Source: Chitinophagaceae bacterium (GTDB lineage Bacteria > Bacteroidota > Bacteroidia > Chitinophagales > Chitinophagaceae). From it: a stretch of 12,552 bases of DNA. Both the position numbers and the translations under genes were made by a program. The notes under the pieces were generated by a model, which saw nothing but the letters and a program-made list of their open reading frames with translations, searched no databases and was not told the DNA's origin. The stretch is taken from assembly GCA_017989935.1 (NCBI GenBank), contig JAGNOY010000028.1:1-12552 (forward strand), given 5' to 3'. Shown piece by piece: positions 6,358 to 12,552 of the stretch (its first letter is position 1; each line of letters opens with the position of its first letter).

Positions 6358-8619
6358 CTACCTCATTAAAGTTACATTCCCTTTGAAATTCTTGCGTGTT
6401 TTATTGATAAACTCCACATCAATCACATACACATACACGCCCATTGGTTGCAATACACCATTGTATTTTCCATCCCATCCTCTGCCATCAATTTTCGTGG
6501 TAGTGAAAATATTTTCGCCCCAACGATTATAAATATTCATTTTAAAGGTGCTTAATCCGCTACTCAATATTTCTCTTGGTAAAAAATAATCATTTAAGCC
6601 ATCACCATTCGGTGAAAATGAATTCGGAATGTTGAGGTAACAATCACGTTTAATCCAAATACTATCTGTAGAAGTACATTCTCCATTGCTTGCTTTTACC
6701 CAATAATGTCCAGGCTGAGTGACTGTAATAGAGTTGCTTGTTTCTCCAGTACTCCATGCATAAGAAGCACTCGGATTCAATTTATCGCTTAGAACCAATG
6801 AACCAGTAATGCCTGGGCAAATACTTGTATCTGGGCCTAAACTCAACACAGGGTAAGGATTGACAGTAATTGTTTTGGTGACACTAGTAGGTGGACAAAT
6901 TGCATATTCTCCAGTCAAGGTCACAATATAAGAACCTGATTCATCCCAAGCATGTGAAGGATTATGCACATCACGAAGTCTTTTCCCATCGGCAAAATCC
7001 CATTCTATATGTTTGGTTGCCGGGGCTACACTATCCTTAAACATGACTGGTTCACCCACACAAATATTATCTTTAGATGCAGTAAATGACACAAAGGGCG
7101 CATCATCCACAAAGATGGTTCTTTGGGTAGTATCCTTGCAGCCCAAAGTATCAGTTACAGTGAGAGAAATTGTATAAATCCCAGGGCTTGCATAATTATG
7201 GTTCTCACTAGAAAAAGTAGAAGTTGTTGTATTACCATCGCCCCAAACCCAATCATAAGTTAAGTAAGCAGCCACTTGAGACATAGAAGCATCTACCTGC
7301 ATAGGCGTACCGAGGCACGATGAATCAGACTTATTGCCAAACGCGGAGAATACAGCGTTAATAGGATGATTTAAATCCACAACTTTTTGAATAGTATCAA
7401 TACATCCATTATCCTCTGCTATTAAAGTAATAGTATAAATATTTTGAGTCGTGTAAATATGAGAAGTATCCTTGGTTGTAGATCCCGACAAATCTCCAAA
7501 ATACCATTGATAAGCAATGGTTCCGCCAGCTGTACTCACACTCAAATTAGTAAAATTGATGGTGTCTTCATCACAACCTAAATGCACATCATAGCTAAAG
7601 TCCGCAACTACATTCCCTGTAACGATTACATTCACAGTATCTGCATAAAAAGCCTGAACAGTATCACAATCTGTTACTGCAGAACACAATACAGTTACTT
7701 GCGTATTTTGCGTAGGAAAATAATTCAAATTAGGACCAGTAGCAATCGTATCACCTGTTGGAATATCAACCCAATAATAAATAAAATTTCCTGTACTTTG
7801 ACCTGATGGTGTAAATCTGTAACTATCATTCGCTGCAGTCCATTGTGTTCCGTTTCTACCAGGTACCATAAACGCAGCGGTTCCATTCGCATTTTGTACA
7901 CCTTCATGAGCAGTTCCTGTATTCCAAGTAGAGCAAAGTGGTTTGTTTTTGATATTAATATCAATCAAATAGGTCGATTCAAAGAGTACAATTTGCTGAG
8001 AGGCTAACAGATTATTGCAACTAAACATGGGGATACTATCCCAAGAAATAACCATGTAACGGCATGGAGCAGTTCCATAAATATCCCATGTAATGATAGA
8101 TCCAGCATAAAATACACTAGGATCAATATCATGATAGGGAGCCATGATGCAATTATTCATTCCTACATTGCTATTCGGAGCAACTAAACCACTTGAACTC
8201 CAAGGATTAGATCCAGGAACTAAAGGAGGTTGGGTGTTCACAATGTCAAAACTTACTTGACCATTAGCGCCAACTACAACTGAATTATATTTTTGTCCGA
8301 AATAACAAAAGGAAAAAGGAAGCGGCAAAATTCCACTCCAACAATCATCAACTCCTGTAATAATGGTATTACCTCCTACCCAAGGATAGGGATTGTAAGG
8401 TATTGAATTCACAGCATACGAATCAGTTGCATAAATACTCGCATAACCATTGACTGTTAAATTAACCCCATCCAAACAAAAAGAAATAGAATCTCCTGTG
8501 ATATTATATCCAGCTGAATAAGATGGTGGACAGTTTGGGGGCACAGGTTGTGCAAACATTTTCGTTTGAAGTCCAATGAAAACGAAGACAAGAATTAGTG
8601 TAAAAATAAATTTTTGCAT
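6358..8619 (-). CDS. Surface PKD-repeat protein, T9SS type B (gliding-motility-type) tail
   Basis: This is a 753-residue exported protein. Residues 1-24 are a signal peptide ending in FAQ. Residues about 85-275 form a nidogen-like extracellular domain often seen in Bacteroidota adhesin-like proteins (LPFSFCYFGQKYNSVVVGANG, APYHDIDPS, VISWDSIPMFSC, then RNGTQW). Three PKD domains follow at about 337-416, 420-505 and 508-588, each with the WxFGD/WxWGD/WDFAD turn and an H-Y/W...G.Y.V/I.L segment. An Ig-like domain lies at about 590-657 (SLGPDTSICPG, YAWSTGETSNSI). The C-terminus, about 660-753, is the CHU_C/type B sorting domain: IPNSFSPNGDGLNDYF, YNRWGENIF, GWDGKYNG, GVYVYVIDVEF. It should be exported by T9SS and displayed on the surface, probably in adhesion or matrix binding; the ligand is unknown. 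The start is ATG at 8619. Gliding itself cannot be inferred from this signal alone. Confidence 0.92.
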   Translation of the reverse strand: MQKFIFTLILVFVFIGLQTKMFAQPVPPNCPPSYSAGYNITGDSISFCLDGVNLTVNGYASIYATDSYAVNSIPYNPYPWVGGNTIITGVDDCWSGILPLPFSFCYFGQKYNSVVVGANGQVSFDIVNTQPPLVPGSNPWSSSGLVAPNSNVGMNNCIMAPYHDIDPSVFYAGSIITWDIYGTAPCRYMVISWDSIPMFSCNNLLASQQIVLFESTYLIDINIKNKPLCSTWNTGTAHEGVQNANGTAAFMVPGRNGTQWTAANDSYRFTPSGQSTGNFIYYWVDIPTGDTIATGPNLNYFPTQNTQVTVLCSAVTDCDTVQAFYADTVNVIVTGNVVADFSYDVHLGCDEDTINFTNLSVSTAGGTIAYQWYFGDLSGSTTKDTSHIYTTQNIYTITLIAEDNGCIDTIQKVVDLNHPINAVFSAFGNKSDSSCLGTPMQVDASMSQVAAYLTYDWVWGDGNTTTSTFSSENHNYASPGIYTISLTVTDTLGCKDTTQRTIFVDDAPFVSFTASKDNICVGEPVMFKDSVAPATKHIEWDFADGKRLRDVHNPSHAWDESGSYIVTLTGEYAICPPTSVTKTITVNPYPVLSLGPDTSICPGITGSLVLSDKLNPSASYAWSTGETSNSITVTQPGHYWVKASNGECTSTDSIWIKRDCYLNIPNSFSPNGDGLNDYFLPREILSSGLSTFKMNIYNRWGENIFTTTKIDGRGWDGKYNGVLQPMGVYVYVIDVEFINKTRKNFKGNVTLMR

Positions 8620-8627
8620 AGTGCACT

Positions 8628-8635
8628 CAAATTTA
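8628..8635 (-). promoter_or_regulatory. Possible -7 box close to the PKD-protein start
   Basis: The minus strand reads TAAATTTG, matching TAnnTTTG exactly, but it ends only 8 bp before the ATG. Transcription from it would give a leader of a few bases, so it is either a nearly leaderless promoter or chance in A/T-rich DNA. Confidence 0.3.
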
Positions 8636-8719
8636 AAAAGGGAAATTACTTAAAAATACTCAAGGTTGTGAATAACATCTTAAAAAAGACGAGTTTCTTT
8701 AAAAAAAGGTTTGAAAACA

Positions 8720-9763
8720 CTACTTTCCTTTTGAAAATATAAATGCAGCCCAAACTAAAGACATGAGCAAGAACATGGCAATAAGTTGATGTAATTGTGC
8801 CATCCATTCAAATGGGCCAAAGCTGTTACGAGCTAATTTAGTCGATAACAACACAGCAAAAATGCCTAACACAACTTGCACACTCACAAAGAGTAAAGGC
8901 ACAAATTGGTATTTTCTGAACAAGAGACTGCTTGATGCACCTAATTTTGAAGCCCTCCAGGTCCAAATGAGTATTAGCAATAAAATTATATAGGCAAGTC
9001 CTCTATGTATAAAATGAATATTAATCGGATGATTGATCCAACTTTGGTTATAAACGGCTGCAGGTAAATAATCACCATTGATACTTGGCCAAGTGGGTGC
9101 TACTGTGGCAGCCTTTAATCCAGCCATAAAAGCGCCATATACTAGTTGCAATCCCAGTAAAGCAATGGTGCCCCATGTAAAGCCTTTGAAAGCAGGATTG
9201 TATATCTTATCCTTTTCATCAACTAATTTTCCCAAAGCAAACCAATACGTAAACACAATCAGAATTAAGGCTGAGATAAAATGAATTGCCAATCGAATAT
9301 GACTCACATATATGTCTTCATCATTCAATCCGCTTTCAACCATTATTTTTCCAATAAAACCCTGACCCACTCCTAAAATAAAAAGTCCAGCTAGTTTGGG
9401 CACTATTTCCTTGTTGAATTTTTTCTTGGCAATGAAATAAATAAACGGAAAAATAAAGGCAAAGCCAATGAAATGCGCCCAATTACGATGAAACCATTCC
9501 CAGAAAAAAATGAACTTAAAGTCTGCCAGACTAAAATCAGTATTCAATACTTTATATTGAGCAATTGATTGATACTTTTCAAAGGCCACTTGCCAAGCTT
9601 CTTCGTTCAATGGTGGAATCAATCCGATGATTGGTTTCCATTCTGTAATTGAAAGACCTGAGCCAGTTAATCTTGTTATGCCTCCAAGCAATACTTGAAT
9701 AGTAAGCATTATTACACCTAACAAAAGCCAACGCCCAATGAGTTTATTATCTTGCTGATTCAT
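8720..9763 (-). CDS. ctaA: Heme A synthase, COX15/CtaA family
   Basis: This integral inner-membrane enzyme oxidises the C8 methyl of heme O to the formyl group of heme A, the cofactor of aa3-type cytochrome oxidases. It is 347 residues from ATG at 9763; an in-frame TTG at 9775 would add only MPTF and overlaps a promoter-like box. Family motifs include LGGITRLTGSGLSITEWKP (26-44), the heme-ligand region EWFHRNWAH (E89, H92), VSHIRLAIHF (H161), NIHFIHRGLA (H253) and AQLHQLIA (H325). About eight hydrophobic segments alternate with short loops, matching the two four-helix bundles of the family. Overall pattern and length are closer to the mitochondrial-type COX15 branch than to the shorter Bacillus CtaA. 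No heme O synthase or oxidase subunit genes are beside it. It is divergent from rnhB. Confidence 0.95.
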   Translation of the reverse strand: MNQQDNKLIGRWLLLGVIMLTIQVLLGGITRLTGSGLSITEWKPIIGLIPPLNEEAWQVAFEKYQSIAQYKVLNTDFSLADFKFIFFWEWFHRNWAHFIGFAFIFPFIYFIAKKKFNKEIVPKLAGLFILGVGQGFIGKIMVESGLNDEDIYVSHIRLAIHFISALILIVFTYWFALGKLVDEKDKIYNPAFKGFTWGTIALLGLQLVYGAFMAGLKAATVAPTWPSINGDYLPAAVYNQSWINHPINIHFIHRGLAYIILLLILIWTWRASKLGASSSLLFRKYQFVPLLFVSVQVVLGIFAVLLSTKLARNSFGPFEWMAQLHQLIAMFLLMSLVWAAFIFSKGK

Positions 9764-9772
9764 GAAAGTGGG

Positions 9773-9780
9773 CAAATTTA
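9773..9780 (-). promoter_or_regulatory. -7 box (TAAATTTG) upstream of the heme A synthase gene
   Basis: The minus strand reads TAAATTTGC, an exact TAnnTTTG match, ending 9 bp before the ATG at 9763. It implies a very short leader and argues against the TTG start at 9775, which overlaps it. No -33 element is clear. Confidence 0.4.
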
Positions 9781-9894
9781 CACGCCGAATCTCGTATGCC
9801 CATCATTACGCCGTTGAATTTTATACTTACCTATCAATTATATTTAAGATGGGGTTCTAATAATTTATCACTTATCTTATAATACTTCATTTGA

Positions 9895-10515
9895 ATGTTA
9901 TACTTTAGTCGGACTTTGCTATTACCTTACCACAATATCTCTTTGATAGAAGCCGGTTGCGATGAAGCAGGCCGTGGGTGTATTGCTGGACCAGTTTGTG
10001 CAGCCTCCGTAATTTTGCCGACAAATTTTTATCACCCCTTACTCAACGATTCTAAACAAGTCAATGAAAAAAACAGGGAAATACTCAGGCCAATTATCGA
10101 GGCCGAAGCCATTGCATTTGCTGTCTCTTTTGTAGACCATCACGAAATAGATCAAATTAATATTTTACAAGCTTCCTTTAAAGCCATGCATTTAGCCATC
10201 AAACAATTAAAAACAACGCCTAACTTTCTTTTAATTGATGGAAACCGATTCAAACTTTATAAAAAAATACCATCGCTTTGTGTAGTGAAAGGTGATGGCA
10301 AATATGCTTCCATAGCCGCTGCAAGCATTTTAGCTAAAACATACCGAGACGATTTTATGCATACCCTTCATAAAAAATATCCTATCTATAATTGGAAACA
10401 AAACAAAGGCTATCCTACAATTTCACATCGTGAGGCTGTAAAAGAATTTGGACTCAGCCCCTTTCATCGAAAAACATTTGCTTGCTTGCCTAAACAAATC
10501 CAACTACCTTTTTAA
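9895..10515 (+). CDS. rnhB: Ribonuclease HII
   Basis: This cytosolic endonuclease cuts the RNA strand of RNA/DNA hybrids and starts removal of single ribonucleotides misincorporated in DNA. The 206-residue length is normal for the family. The DEDD metal-binding residues are all visible: D23 and E24 in GCDEAGRGCIAGPV, D115 in LLIDGNRF, and D134 in VKGDGKYASIAAASILAKT. Other family signatures are LNDSKQVNEKNRE (50-62) and NKGYPTISHREAVKEFG (170-186), and the C-terminal region HRKTF is also typical. The start is ATG at 9895; the 131-bp spacer to the divergent ctaA gene must hold its promoter, but I see no clear TAnnTTTG match on this strand. The downstream hydrolase begins 47 bp after its stop, so co-transcription is possible. 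Confidence 0.96.
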   Translation: MLYFSRTLLLPYHNISLIEAGCDEAGRGCIAGPVCAASVILPTNFYHPLLNDSKQVNEKNREILRPIIEAEAIAFAVSFVDHHEIDQINILQASFKAMHLAIKQLKTTPNFLLIDGNRFKLYKKIPSLCVVKGDGKYASIAAASILAKTYRDDFMHTLHKKYPIYNWKQNKGYPTISHREAVKEFGLSPFHRKTFACLPKQIQLPF

Positions 10516-10536
10516 ACCTTACTTCACTAAATTTTC

Positions 10537-10544
10537 TATCTTTA
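10537..10544 (+). promoter_or_regulatory. Possible -7 box for the exported hydrolase
   Basis: TATCTTTA differs from TAnnTTTG at one position and ends 18 bp before the hydrolase ATG. If real, the hydrolase has its own promoter inside the short spacer after rnhB. Confidence 0.3.
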
Positions 10545-10562
10545 GATTCTATTCCCTTAGAC

Positions 10563-11966
10563 ATGAAAAAAATTACACTCTTTCTTTTTAGTTTGCTTTG
10601 CTCTTTCATCATCAATGCCCAAGACATTACAGGTGATTGGTATGGTCAACTTGATTTTGGTGCGGGCACAACCTTAAGATTGGTGTTACATGTGAGCAAA
10701 GCAGGAGATACCTATTCTTCTACCATGGATAGTCCAGATCAAAAAGCCAGTGGAATTCCTCTCAGCTCAACCACTTACAAAGCCCCAGATTTTAGCTTCT
10801 CGCTTGAAAGTGCTAAAATAACATTTACAGGTAAGCTAACAGAGTCAAATAAAATTGATGGCATATTCAATCAAGGTGGAAAAAATATACCGCTGCTTCT
10901 TTCAAGAGAAAAAATAGAAAAAGTTGCCGTACAAAAATCACAAGAACCTCAAAAGCCCTATCCTTATTACACCGAAGATGTTCAAATAGAAAACGTGCAA
11001 GCACAAATTAAACTAGCAGCCACCTTGAGCTTACCTAAACAAGAAGGAAAATTTCCTGTGGTAGTTTTGATCTCAGGAAGTGGACCTCAAAATCGTGATG
11101 AAGAAATTATGGGCCACAAACCTTTCTTAGTGTTGTCTGATTATCTTGTTCGTCAAGGTATAGGCGTACTTAGATATGACGATAGAGGTACTGGCGAATC
11201 TGAAGGCGTATTCAGCACAGCCACAAGCAAAGGGTTTGCGTCAGATGCACAAGCTGTTGTTCAATATCTCAAAACTCGATCCGAAATTGACAGCACTCAA
11301 ATTGGCTTAATTGGTCATAGCGAAGGTGGTACCATTGCGCCCATGCTTGCGGCATCTTCAAAGGATATTGCTTTTATTGTATTGCTGGCAGGTACTGGTA
11401 TTAAAGGAAGAGATATTTTGCTCTTACAACAACAATTAGTTGGTAAAGCATATCATCAATCGGATGAAGAATTAAAGCAAACTAAAATCTTTTATACTGG
11501 GGCTTTTAATATAGTTGAAGAGCCCCTGTATCCAGAATCTAAAGAAGCCAAACTAAAAGCTTATATCACAAAAAATCTTGTACATGATCCGAAGACTGAA
11601 GAGGCTGGTGGCATGTCTCGTATGCAACAAGTAGAGTCAGAAACCCAACAATTACTTTCCCCTTGGATGCAATATTTTATCAGTTATGATCCTGCACCCA
11701 CTTTGCAAAAAGTAAAATGCCCTGTGCTTGCCATCAACGGGGCCAAAGATCTTCAAGTGCCACCGACAGAAAATTTAAGTGCTATAGAAAATGCCCTCAA
11801 GAAAGGAGGCAATAAAAATTATACGATCAAGAAGTTAGAGAATATGAATCACCTATTTCAGGAGTGCGAAACAGGTTCTCCGGAAGAGTATGGAAAAATC
11901 GAAGAAACTTTTTCTCCTAAAGCCTTAGTGGTAGTTACTGAATGGATTAAACAGCAAATAAAATAA
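10563..11966 (+). CDS. Exported alpha/beta hydrolase (serine esterase/peptidase-like)
   Basis: This is a 467-residue exported protein. Residues 1-20 form a signal peptide (hydrophobic core, INAQ at the end, no lipobox cysteine at a usable place), so it is probably periplasmic. Residues about 21-115 are a small beta-rich domain (ITGDWYGQLDFGAG, LRLVLHVS, KITFTGKL, IDGIFNQGG) often found before hydrolases in Bacteroidota. Residues about 140-467 are an alpha/beta hydrolase. It has an oxyanion-hole strand VVLISGSGPQNRDE, then LRYDDRGTGESEG (203-215), nucleophile elbow GHSEGG with S253, acid D396 in INGAKDLQVPP, and H430 in ENMNHLFQ, so the catalytic triad is complete. An inserted helical lid spans about 285-375. 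Substrate is unknown; an esterase or an S9/S15-like peptidase relative are both possible. A dispersed repeat begins 27 bp after its stop. The start is ATG at 10563. Confidence 0.9.
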   Translation: MKKITLFLFSLLCSFIINAQDITGDWYGQLDFGAGTTLRLVLHVSKAGDTYSSTMDSPDQKASGIPLSSTTYKAPDFSFSLESAKITFTGKLTESNKIDGIFNQGGKNIPLLLSREKIEKVAVQKSQEPQKPYPYYTEDVQIENVQAQIKLAATLSLPKQEGKFPVVVLISGSGPQNRDEEIMGHKPFLVLSDYLVRQGIGVLRYDDRGTGESEGVFSTATSKGFASDAQAVVQYLKTRSEIDSTQIGLIGHSEGGTIAPMLAASSKDIAFIVLLAGTGIKGRDILLLQQQLVGKAYHQSDEELKQTKIFYTGAFNIVEEPLYPESKEAKLKAYITKNLVHDPKTEEAGGMSRMQQVESETQQLLSPWMQYFISYDPAPTLQKVKCPVLAINGAKDLQVPPTENLSAIENALKKGGNKNYTIKKLENMNHLFQECETGSPEEYGKIEETFSPKALVVVTEWIKQQIK

Positions 11967-11993
11967 GAGATTCTAATTAAAGTTTCAATCTTA

Positions 11994-12111
11994 GGGTGGC
12001 ACACGTGCTTTTCGCGGCAATCTACGCGAGGCGCGTAGGATTTCTGCTACAATCACTGCCACAATACAAGTGACTGCATACCTCAAGTTTGAGTACTTCT
12101 TAATTGGTATG
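11994..12111 (+). repeat. Dispersed intergenic repeat, copy 2
   Basis: The ends match copy 1: 11994-12012 (GGGTGGCACACGTGCTTTT) and 12041-12073 (TTTCTGCTACAATCACTGCC...). The copy-specific middle holds a strong hairpin, CTACGCG at 12022-12028 pairing with CGCGTAG at 12032-12038 around a 3-nt loop. Further on, CATACC at 12077-12082 pairs with GGTATG at 12106-12111, enclosing CTCAA-GT-TTGAG (12082-12093). The outer boundary is therefore placed at 12111, though only the first 80 bp are supported by similarity. It begins 27 nt after the hydrolase stop codon, in the same orientation as that gene, just as copy 1 lies after the WYL gene. Confidence 0.65.
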
Positions 12112-12552
12112 ACACAGAGCCAGTATTCTTTAATTTAACTTTATGTATTCTCTGTGGCCCTCTGCATTGCATTTCCTCTGTGGTTCTCTGCGTTGCATTT
12201 CCTCTGTGAACCTCTGTGTAAAACCTAAGTAATTTGACACAGAGTTGCACAGAGAAGTCACAGAGTTACACAGAGCTAGGGTTGCGTGTTAAATTAAAAG
12301 TATTCTCTGTGGCCCTCTGCGTTGCATTTCCTCTGTGATCCTCTGTGTAAAACCTAAGTAATTTGACACAGAGTTGCACAGAGAAGTCACAGAGTTACAG
12401 AGAGCTAGGGTTGCGTGTTAAATTAAAAGCATTCTCTGTGGCCCTCTGCGTTGCATTTCCTCTGTGATCCTCTGTGGTATATGCATTTCATTTGACACAG
12501 AGTTGCACAGAGAAGTCACAGAGTTACACAGAGCTAGGGTTGCGTGTTAAAT
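12112..12552. repeat. Tandem array of about 129-bp hairpin-forming units
   Basis: Units begin with ATTCTCTGTGGCCCTCTG at 12147, 12302 and 12431, giving periods of 155 and 129 bp; the third runs off the window edge. A degenerate right-arm remnant (ACACAGAGC...) at 12112-12146 precedes them. Each unit has a left arm of CTCTGTG/CTCTGCG heptamers and a right arm of four CACAGAG heptamers, the reverse complement, so a unit can fold into one long imperfect hairpin. In unit 1 the right-arm heptamers start at 12238, 12248, 12259 and 12269 (steps 10, 11, 10). Unit 1 is longer because a 26-bp left-arm subunit is doubled. In unit 2 the fourth right-arm heptamer has one changed base (CAGAGAG), and in unit 3 the segment 12477-12490 differs from the others. 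No gene is visible. Function unknown; it resembles mobile or recombining satellite DNA rather than CRISPR, having no unique spacers. Confidence 0.9.

Noticed and set aside
7582..7964. Short open frames on both strands inside the PKD-protein gene
   Set aside because: They overlap a long, family-supported coding sequence and are shadows of it.
8620..8719. T-rich stretch after the heme A synthase gene as a Rho-independent terminator
   Set aside because: Runs of T are present but no stable GC-containing stem precedes them.
12112..12552. Possible CRISPR array
   Set aside because: Units are near-identical along their whole length with no unique spacers, and the internal symmetry is a two-arm hairpin; no cas gene is present.

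Overview
The window looks like part of a chromosome from an aerobic, AT-rich member of the Bacteroidota, probably a Chitinophagales/Sphingobacteriales/Saprospirales-type environmental lineage. The evidence is two secreted proteins carrying the type A and type B C-terminal signals of the type IX secretion system (T9SS), TAnnTTTG-type -7 promoter boxes close upstream of start codons, a Bacteroidota-style WYL regulator, and heme A synthase, which implies a heme-A-containing cytochrome oxidase. The exact genus cannot be read from the sequence.

Layout, left to right. Bases 1-370 hold no convincing gene, only a GC-rich palindrome in an AT-rich spacer. A secreted protein with seven repeats (probable beta-propeller, T9SS type A tail) lies at 371-1687, minus. 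A spacer follows with a compact nested-palindrome element (1807-1914). Next comes kbl, glycine C-acetyltransferase (1967-3154, minus), with a clear -7 box, then a dispersed repeat (3256-3382), then a WYL-domain regulator (3397-4404, minus). Divergent from the regulator is a 197-residue protein of unknown function (4511-5104, plus). Its stop codon interlocks with that of a convergent Ate1/Bpt-like aminoacyl-tRNA-protein transferase homologue (5101-6192, minus; TTG start). A large PKD-repeat surface protein with a T9SS type B tail (6358-8619, minus) and heme A synthase (8720-9763, minus) follow. Divergent from these are ribonuclease HII (9895-10515, plus) and an exported alpha/beta hydrolase (10563-11966, plus), which may be one transcription unit. 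The right end is repeat DNA: a second, diverged copy of the dispersed repeat (11994-12111), then a tandem array of about 129-bp units (12112 to the window edge) built from CTCTGTG / CACAGAG heptamers in opposing arms.

The genes are mostly independent housekeeping or surface functions rather than one pathway. Two things stand out. One is the repeat biology: three repeat types, each lying just 3' of a gene, with the last forming long hairpins whose heptamers are spaced 10, 11 and 10 bp apart. The other is the divergent Ate/Bpt homologue, which has lost the usual N-terminal cysteines and gained a C-terminal extension of about 140 residues. No CRISPR array, tRNA, rRNA or intact transposase was seen.
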